In this document: in pieces, positions 59,074 through 64,000 of the stretch | How positions within the stretch are numbered: the stretch's first letter is position 1 | How the letters are laid out: each line of letters starts with the position of its first letter | DNA from: Nocardia suismassiliense | GTDB taxonomy: Bacteria; Actinomycetota; Actinomycetes; Mycobacteriales; Mycobacteriaceae | Assembly (NCBI RefSeq): GCF_900269665.1 | Contig: NZ_LT985361.1 | Span: forward strand, 7,243,697-7,307,696 | DNA: 64,000 nucleotides | Direction of reading: 5' to 3' | Notes under the pieces: generated by a model | What the model was told of the DNA's origin: nothing | Database searches by the model: none | Seen by the model: the letters and a program-made list of their open reading frames with translations, nothing else | Program-made: the position numbers and the translations under genes

Positions 59074-60723
59074 CTACTCCACTCCGATCTGCACCAGATC
59101 CCCGTGCTGCCCACCGGAATACACGGTGACCTCCACGCCGGGAAAGCTTTCGCCGATGTGTGCGGCGAGTTCGCCGGCGAGACCGTCCGGTGCCGCCGCG
59201 CCCATCAACAGGGTGACCAGTTCGCCACCGAAGGCGAGCATCCGGTCCAGCAGGGTCAGGCCCGCCGCGCGCACGTCGTGGTCGATCACCACCACGTCGT
59301 GGCCGACCAGGCCGAGCCCGTCGCCCGCTTCGCAGGTGCCCACCATGGTGAGCGCCCGCTCCTGCGCCGCGCGCAGCGACCCCCACCTGGTGGTGGCGGC
59401 CGCCTCGGACATGGCGAAGGCGTCGTCGACGGCGATCCGGCCGCGATCGTGCACGGCCAGCGCCGCGAGGCCCTGCACCATGGATGCGCTCGGCAGCAGC
59501 AGCACGTCACGGTGCGCGTCACGGGCAGCGACACCGACCGCGACCAGGTCGTGCGCGGGTAGCGCGCCGTTGGGCAGCACGAGCACCTCGCGGTTCGGCA
59601 TCGCCCGGATCGCGTCGAGCAGGGTCGCGGCCGGCACCGCGCCGTCGCCCGCGAGCACCACCGCGCCGGCGTCCTCGAACAGCTCGGCCGCGCCGTCACC
59701 GGCCGCGACCGCCAGGATGCCGCGGTCGGCGGGGCCGTCGGTCTCCTTGGCGGAGTCCATCGTGGTGTGGGTGACCAGGTGCCCGGATGTCATGTCGTGT
59801 TTGGCGGGCGCGAAGCTCTCGATGCGGATGCCGCTGAGTTTCCCGGCGGCGAGACCCGCCTCCACCGCAGCGCCCGCGTCGGCGCAGTGCACGTGGGCGG
59901 ACCAGGAACTGTCACCGTCGCCGACGACCACCACCGAGTCGCCGAGCTCGGTGAGGCGGGCGCGCAGCCGGGCCAGCTGGTCCTCGTCGGTGTCGGCCAG
60001 CAGGTACATCACCTCGTATTGCGGTGCGGGCGAGCCGGTTACCTCGGCGTTTTCGACAACTTGCGCCGGGACCGGGTCGCGCGGGGTGTACTCCGGCCGG
60101 GTCGGGAACTCGCCGAGGGTGACCGAGACGAGGCAGTCCAGCAGCACCACCAGCCCGCGCGCGCCCGCGTCGACGACGCCCGCCTCGCGCAGCACACCGA
60201 GCTGGGACGGGGTGTCGCCGAGCGCTTTGGCGGCACCGTCGGCCGCCGCCACCGCCACCTCCGCGAGCGAGGTGTCCGGGCAGTCGGCGGCACTGGCGGC
60301 CGCACAGTCGAGGACGGTGAGGATCGTGCCTTCGATCGGTTCGCTCAGCGCTTCGCGGACCAGAGCCGAACCCCGGCGCAGAGCATCGCGGAGGGTTTCG
60401 GCGGTCAGTGGCTCGTGCCGGACCGCCTCGGCGATACCGCGCAGGACCTGCGAAAGGATGATGCCCGAGTTGCCGCGGGCACCGAGTGTCGCGCCGCGCG
60501 CCATCGCCGCGGCAACGTCGTGCGCCGAGCCCTGAGCACCCTTCGCGGCCGCATCCATCGCGGCGCGCATCGTGGCGAGCAGGTTGGTGCCGGTGTCGGC
60601 GTCCGGGATGGGGAAGACATTGAGGGCGTTGATCTCCTCGCGGCGGTTCTCCAGCCCGTCGAGGCAGGCGCGGCCCCAGCGCAGCAACGCCGTGCCGTCC
60701 ATCACATCCCGCGCTCCGGGCAC
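59074..60723 (-). CDS. DAK2-domain protein (FakA/YloV-like)
   Basis: This protein of about 549 residues has an N-terminal DhaL/DAK2 ATP-binding domain (NVFPIPDADTGTNLLATMR with Mg-binding Asp residues; LGARGNSGIILSQVLRG) and a C-terminal DegV-like/YloV domain. The Staphylococcus relative FakA phosphorylates fatty acids held by FakB, but no fakB-like gene lies nearby here. GTG 60723 was chosen because GAAGG lies 7 bp upstream; GTG 60729 is directly next to that site. The rpmB-DAK2-recG arrangement is typical of actinobacteria. Confidence 0.88.
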   Translation of the reverse strand: MPGARDVMDGTALLRWGRACLDGLENRREEINALNVFPIPDADTGTNLLATMRAAMDAAAKGAQGSAHDVAAAMARGATLGARGNSGIILSQVLRGIAEAVRHEPLTAETLRDALRRGSALVREALSEPIEGTILTVLDCAAASAADCPDTSLAEVAVAAADGAAKALGDTPSQLGVLREAGVVDAGARGLVVLLDCLVSVTLGEFPTRPEYTPRDPVPAQVVENAEVTGSPAPQYEVMYLLADTDEDQLARLRARLTELGDSVVVVGDGDSSWSAHVHCADAGAAVEAGLAAGKLSGIRIESFAPAKHDMTSGHLVTHTTMDSAKETDGPADRGILAVAAGDGAAELFEDAGAVVLAGDGAVPAATLLDAIRAMPNREVLVLPNGALPAHDLVAVGVAARDAHRDVLLLPSASMVQGLAALAVHDRGRIAVDDAFAMSEAAATTRWGSLRAAQERALTMVGTCEAGDGLGLVGHDVVVIDHDVRAAGLTLLDRMLAFGGELVTLLMGAAAPDGLAGELAAHIGESFPGVEVTVYSGGQHGDLVQIGVE

Positions 60724-60831
60724 CGTCACCCCTTCTTTGTCAGACCTGCACCGCCCGCAAGGTTAGCGGGCGATACCGACATACTGGTGGTACCCACCTC
60801 GTGTTCCGGCAACGTCGGAAAGCGACCCGGT

Positions 60832-60861
60832 TTGGTGGATCGGGGGCCGTCCCGCTACCCT
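60832..60861 (+). promoter_or_regulatory. Candidate sigma-70-type promoter of rpmB
   Basis: TTGGTG (60832-60837) and TACCCT (60856-60861) are separated by 18 bp, in the 273-bp gap between the divergent DAK2 and rpmB genes. No other gene is seen in that gap. Confidence 0.4.
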
Positions 60862-60996
60862 TGCAGGGTTGCCTCGCGTGGCCGTTGCCGGTTTGCGCTG
60901 GCCGATGTCAGTCGGCAGGGGTACGTCAATACATTGTTTCCGGACATGCTGCCCGCGGGCGGCGGTCCTCCACATGACATGAAGGAGTTCGCGACT

Positions 60997-61188
60997 ATGG
61001 CTGCCGTCTGCGACGTCTGCGCCAAGGGCCCCGGCTTCGGGAAGTCGGTCTCGCACTCGCACCGGCGCACCAACCGTCGCTGGAACCCGAACATCCAGAC
61101 CGTTCGCGCCCAGGTTGCGCCGGGTAACACCCGTCGCATGAACGTGTGCACCTCCTGCCTCAAGGCAGGCAAGGTCGTTCGCGGCTGA
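60997..61188 (+). CDS. rpmB: Ribosomal protein L28
   Basis: This 63-residue protein is MAAVCDVCAKGPGFGKSVSH, then SHRRTNRRWNPNIQTVR, ending with MNVCTSCLKAGKVVRG. Two CxxC pairs make it the zinc-binding form. ATG 60997 has GAAGGAG 9 bp upstream. Confidence 0.97.
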   Translation: MAAVCDVCAKGPGFGKSVSHSHRRTNRRWNPNIQTVRAQVAPGNTRRMNVCTSCLKAGKVVRG

Positions 61189-61223
61189 TTCAGCCTCGGC
61201 TGAACCGGTAAGAGACCGACGCA

Positions 61224-61255
61224 CGCCCCGGCACCCGCAAGGGTGGTCCGGGGCG
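61224..61255 (+). terminator. Terminator of rpmB
   Basis: CGCCCCGG (61224-61231) pairs with CCGGGGCG (61248-61255), extended by ACCC-GGGT inside with a 2-base bulge. It lies 35 bp after the rpmB stop. Confidence 0.6.
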
Positions 61256-61283
61256 TAGTCATCGATGGGTGAGAATGCCGGGT

Positions 61284-61790
61284 ATGACCGAGCCCGAGTG
61301 GCGCATCCGGCCGCTCGCCGCCGAGCACACCTACAGCCTGGCCGAATGCCACATCGCCTGCTGGCGGGAGGCGTACCCCGGCCTGGTGCCCGCGCATGTG
61401 CTCGACGCGTTCGATGTCGAGCGCCGCGCCGAGCAGTGGGAGCGGCAACGGGTCACCTACCCCGGACGGACGTGGGTGGCGCTCGTCGATGATCGAGTGA
61501 TCGGCTTCGTGACCGCGGGCGACAGTCTCGACGATCCGGCGGTGACCCCGCTCCAACTGAACGCGCTGTACGTCCGCGCGTCCTGGTACGGCACCGGCGT
61601 CGCGCACGATCTGCTGCGCGCCGCGGTCGACCCCTCGGCGGCCTGCTCGCTGTGGGTGTTCGAGGAGAACCCGCGCGCCCAGTCCTTCTACCGCAAACAC
61701 GGTTTCGCGCTGGACGGCACCCGCCGGGTCGAAGCGTTCACGCCCGCCATCGAGGTCCGGATGGTGCGCCCGTCCGGCACCCAGCGGTGA
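61284..61790 (+). CDS. GNAT-family N-acetyltransferase
   Basis: This 168-residue protein has a GNAT fold: ECHIACWREAYPGLVP at the N-terminus, LQLNALYVRASWYGTGVAHD (acetyl-CoA-binding strand and loop) and a C-terminal RAQSFYRKHGFALDG motif. The substrate is unknown. ATG 61284 gives the family-like start; an upstream ATG adds five residues. Confidence 0.88.
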   Translation: MTEPEWRIRPLAAEHTYSLAECHIACWREAYPGLVPAHVLDAFDVERRAEQWERQRVTYPGRTWVALVDDRVIGFVTAGDSLDDPAVTPLQLNALYVRASWYGTGVAHDLLRAAVDPSAACSLWVFEENPRAQSFYRKHGFALDGTRRVEAFTPAIEVRMVRPSGTQR

Positions 61791-61827
61791 GACAGCCCAC
61801 TCGCGCGCACGCGATAAGGTGCTGACC

Positions 61828-62607
61828 ATGACCTCCACCGAGCAAGCCGGGTACGTGAGCACCGCCGACGGCGTTCTGCAGATCACCATCGCGACCGCGG
61901 CCAACGGCACGTCCATGGACTTCGGCGGAATCGTCGCGGGCACGGCCGCCCTGCGGTCGCTCGGCAGCGATGTCGGCGCCGTCCTGTTGACCGGCACGGG
62001 CGCCAACTTCTGCGCGGGCGGCAACGTGCGCGGCTTCGCGGCAGCGACCGACCGGGCCGCCCACATCTACAGTCTGGCAACGGATCTGCACCATTTCGTG
62101 CGCGCGCTCGACGCGACGACCGTGCCGGTGGTCGTCGGCGTGCACGGCTGGGCCGCGGGTGCGGGCATGAGCCTGGTCTGCGCCGCCGATATCGCGCTCG
62201 GCGGGCCGAGCACCAAGCTGCGCCCGGCGTACCCCGGCATCGGCCTGAGCCCCGACGGCGGCATGTCGTGGACGCTGCCGCGCATCGTGGGACTGAGCCG
62301 GGCCCGCGAAATCCTGCTCACCGACGCGGTTTTGGACGCCGACGAGGCGGTGCGGCTCGGCATCCTCAGCAGGCTGGTCGCCGACGACGAGGTACAGGCC
62401 GAGGCACTGAAGCTGGCCCAGACCCTGGCCGCCGGACCACGATCCACCTACGCGAGCATCAAAACCCTACTGGCACAGTCCACTTCGTCGGCCCTGAGTG
62501 ATCAGCTGGATCGCGAGCGTGATGCGATCGCTGCCGCGGCCAACGGCGCGACCGGCCGCGAAGGGGTCGACGCGTTCGTGGCGAAGCGAAAGCCCGACTA
62601 CAGCTAG
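61828..62607 (+). CDS. Enoyl-CoA hydratase/isomerase family protein
   Basis: This 259-residue crotonase-fold protein has LTGTGANFCAGGNVRGFAAA (oxyanion hole and CoA site) and HGWAAGAGMSLVCAADIALG. The second catalytic position carries Asp in LSPDGGMSW, as in isomerase or degradation-type members. It probably acts in fatty-acid or ring-acid breakdown. ATG 61828 follows a TAAGGT box (61815-61820) by 7 bp, suggesting a leaderless mRNA. It ends 1 bp before the convergent hydrolase. Confidence 0.88.
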   Translation: MTSTEQAGYVSTADGVLQITIATAANGTSMDFGGIVAGTAALRSLGSDVGAVLLTGTGANFCAGGNVRGFAAATDRAAHIYSLATDLHHFVRALDATTVPVVVGVHGWAAGAGMSLVCAADIALGGPSTKLRPAYPGIGLSPDGGMSWTLPRIVGLSRAREILLTDAVLDADEAVRLGILSRLVADDEVQAEALKLAQTLAAGPRSTYASIKTLLAQSTSSALSDQLDRERDAIAAAANGATGREGVDAFVAKRKPDYS

Positions 62608-62608
62608 C

Positions 62609-63472
62609 TCACTCGCTGGTCTGCAAGACGAACTCGGCGACCGCGTCGGTGAAGGAGTCGTTGTCGTCACCGGCCGCGGTGTGGGCCGCGCCGCCGATCT
62701 CGACCAGCTGCGCGTGCGGCACCAGCTCTTGAAACGCCGCTGCGCCTTCGGGACTCACCACATCCGACTGCATGCCGCGCACCAGCAGTACCGGAATCGT
62801 CAGCTTGCGCGCGGCGGCTTCCAGCTGCTCGGTCAGCTCCGACGGATCCTCGACGCGCTGAGACAGCATGTCCGGGTCCCAGTGCCAGTACCAGCGGCCG
62901 TCGCGCCGGCGCAGATTGCGCAGCAGGCCGTCGGTGTTCTTCGGACGCGGCCGGTGCGGCAGGTACTCGGCGACGGCGTCGGCCGCTTGCTCGAGGCTGT
63001 CGAATCCGTTGTGGTGCTTGCCCAGAAAGTCCATCACCCGCGCGACGCCGGCCTGCTCCGGTCTGGTCACGATGTCGACGAGCACCAGCGCGCTGATCGC
63101 CGTGCCCGCGGGTTCGGCGGTGGCGAGCAGGCCGGTGATGCCGCCCATGCTCGCCCCCACCACCACGGCGGGCGCTCCGAGCTGTTCGAGCACGAGCAGC
63201 AGGTCGGCCACCATGGTGTCGCGGCGGTAGTCGGCGGCGTCGGACCACGCGCTGTCGCCGTGTCCGCGCGCGTCCAGCGTGACGACGCGCATGCCCGCCG
63301 CACCCAGCTTCGCGCCGGTCTGTTTCCACGAGTGCCTGGTCTGCCCGCCGCCATGCAGAAAGACGACGAGCGGACCGTCGGCCGGGCCGAACTGGTCCGC
63401 GACCAGCTCGATCCCACCCGAGCCGCGCAGCCGCAGCAGTGCGGGCTCGAGAAGTTTGTTCGCTTTACTCAC
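62609..63472 (-). CDS. Alpha/beta-hydrolase
   Basis: This 287-residue protein has FLHGGGQTRHSWKQTGAKL (oxyanion-hole HGGG), DARGHGDSAW, the nucleophile elbow VVGASMGGITGLL (Ser), a later VRGMQSDVVS segment with the Asp, and GAAHTAAGDD with the catalytic His. It is complete and probably a soluble esterase or epoxide-type hydrolase; the substrate is unknown. Confidence 0.88.
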   Translation of the reverse strand: MSKANKLLEPALLRLRGSGGIELVADQFGPADGPLVVFLHGGGQTRHSWKQTGAKLGAAGMRVVTLDARGHGDSAWSDAADYRRDTMVADLLLVLEQLGAPAVVVGASMGGITGLLATAEPAGTAISALVLVDIVTRPEQAGVARVMDFLGKHHNGFDSLEQAADAVAEYLPHRPRPKNTDGLLRNLRRRDGRWYWHWDPDMLSQRVEDPSELTEQLEAAARKLTIPVLLVRGMQSDVVSPEGAAAFQELVPHAQLVEIGGAAHTAAGDDNDSFTDAVAEFVLQTSE

Positions 63473-63532
63473 GAATCGAGGATCGCATAGAACCGGTTAC
63501 GGTTCGCGGGCGAGCCTCGATAACCGGCTAGC

Positions 63533-63808
63533 TCAGCAGTCCCACTTGCCGGACGCGCTCAGCGTGCGCTGCAGCAGGCAGGCGACCTTGGCGTTGACCG
63601 AGGAGGAGATGGTGGAGGAGCCGTTGGAGGTGAATTCCTCGCCGATCTGCGTCGAGGCGGTGTCCGCGGGGGCGGACGTGGTCTCGGTGGCCTGCTCCAG
63701 CGGCAGGCCCGCCGCACTCGCGGACGCGGCGCCACCCGCGAGGGCAGCACAGATGGCCAGGGTGGCGGTGGTGCCGCGCAGTGCGCCGCGAACGGTGGTG
63801 TTGGGCAT
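63533..63808 (-). CDS. Small secreted protein, 91 aa
   Basis: The N-terminus (VRGALRGTTATLAICAALAG, then GAASASAAG) is a clear Sec signal peptide with an ASA-A cleavage site near residue 32. The mature part is short, Thr/Ser-rich, and ends in two Cys (VACLLQ; KWDC) that could form a disulfide. ATG 63808 has GAGGAG 7 bp upstream. No family is recognised. Confidence 0.75.
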   Translation of the reverse strand: MPNTTVRGALRGTTATLAICAALAGGAASASAAGLPLEQATETTSAPADTASTQIGEEFTSNGSSTISSSVNAKVACLLQRTLSASGKWDC

Positions 63809-63862
63809 GGAAAAGCTCCTCACTCGAATTTCAATCTAGGTAGATCACACACAGACGCCTGC

Positions 63863-64000
63863 TCAAGGCAGGCGCCAGTCAACGGGTTCGGCACCCAGTT
63901 CGTCGAGTAGTTCGTTCACTCGGGAAAACGGGCGCGAACCGAAGAAGCCACGCGAAGCCGACAGCGGCGACGGATGCGCGGACTCGATGTAGGGCACCTC
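63863..64000 (-). CDS. ung: Uracil-DNA glycosylase, C-terminal part (cut by window edge)
   Basis: The last 45 codons are visible. ESAHPSPLSASRGFFGSRPF is the family-1 UDG motif (HPSPLSAxRGFFG, minor-groove intercalation loop), and the frame ends at TGA 63863-63865. The enzyme removes uracil from DNA. A 7-bp hairpin (CGCCTGC/GCAGGCG, 63856-63874) overlaps the stop. Confidence 0.93.
   Translation of the reverse strand, partial: EVPYIESAHPSPLSASRGFFGSRPFSRVNELLDELGAEPVDWRLP

Overview
The window is high-GC actinobacterial DNA, most likely Nocardia or a close relative. Pointers are frequent GTG/TTG starts, several leaderless start sites, a SepIVA/DivIVA-like gene beside DUF177-rpmF-rnc-mutM, pyc-rsmD-coaD, DAK2-recG-rpmB, and a methylcitrate operon with a PrpR-type regulator. 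These gene orders are typical of Mycobacteriales. No tRNA, rRNA, CRISPR array or integrase was seen. Two genes are cut by the window edges: a molybdopterin-oxidoreductase-type membrane protein on the left and ung on the right.

1-16.6 kb: a minus-strand cassette of overlapping genes (GT2 glycosyltransferase, DUF2064 protein, methyltransferase, oxidoreductase membrane protein) diverges from a polytopic membrane protein that is followed by an OmpR-type two-component system. Then come an NAD-dependent epimerase, a debranching enzyme coupled to a GT4 glycosyltransferase (with two very small coupled ORFs upstream), an AlkZ-like protein, an AhpD-like protein, a membrane-anchored PstS-like protein, a PHP-domain protein and a RibD/DHFR-like reductase.

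16.7-33.9 kb: an accessory island. At its left edge lies a broken 3' piece of mutM; the intact mutM stands at the right edge in the same orientation. The broken copy is frameshifted by a 55-bp insert that matches a stretch of the debranching-enzyme gene about 9.2 kb away. Inside is a long minus-strand operon: an HTH-methylase-TRD fusion, hsdM, hsdS, hsdR, a Ser/Thr kinase with a helical repeat tail, and a large DUF262-HNH-AlbA_2-DUF4357 fusion. Divergent from it are a small zinc-ribbon protein and a TIGR04141 protein with a nuclease-like motif. Together this looks like a composite anti-phage locus with a candidate operator between its two arms.

33.9-42.6 kb: core genes mutM, rnc, rpmF, DUF177, sepIVA-like, gtrA, coaD, rsmD and pyc, with a strong terminator between gtrA and coaD.

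42.6-56.8 kb: a metabolic and regulatory block: a GT2 glycosyltransferase, a cobalamin riboswitch with metE, a TetR regulator with its own palindrome and a membrane protein, a limonene-epoxide-hydrolase-like protein, prpC-prpB-prpD (interrupted by a tiny DUF1737 gene on the other strand), divergent prpR, an ECF41 sigma factor, an MFS exporter and an NTF2-like protein. This block separates recG from pyc-rsmD-coaD, which lie closer together in mycobacteria.

56.8-64 kb: recG, a DAK2 protein, rpmB, a GNAT acetyltransferase, an enoyl-CoA hydratase, an alpha/beta hydrolase, a small secreted protein and the 3' end of ung.
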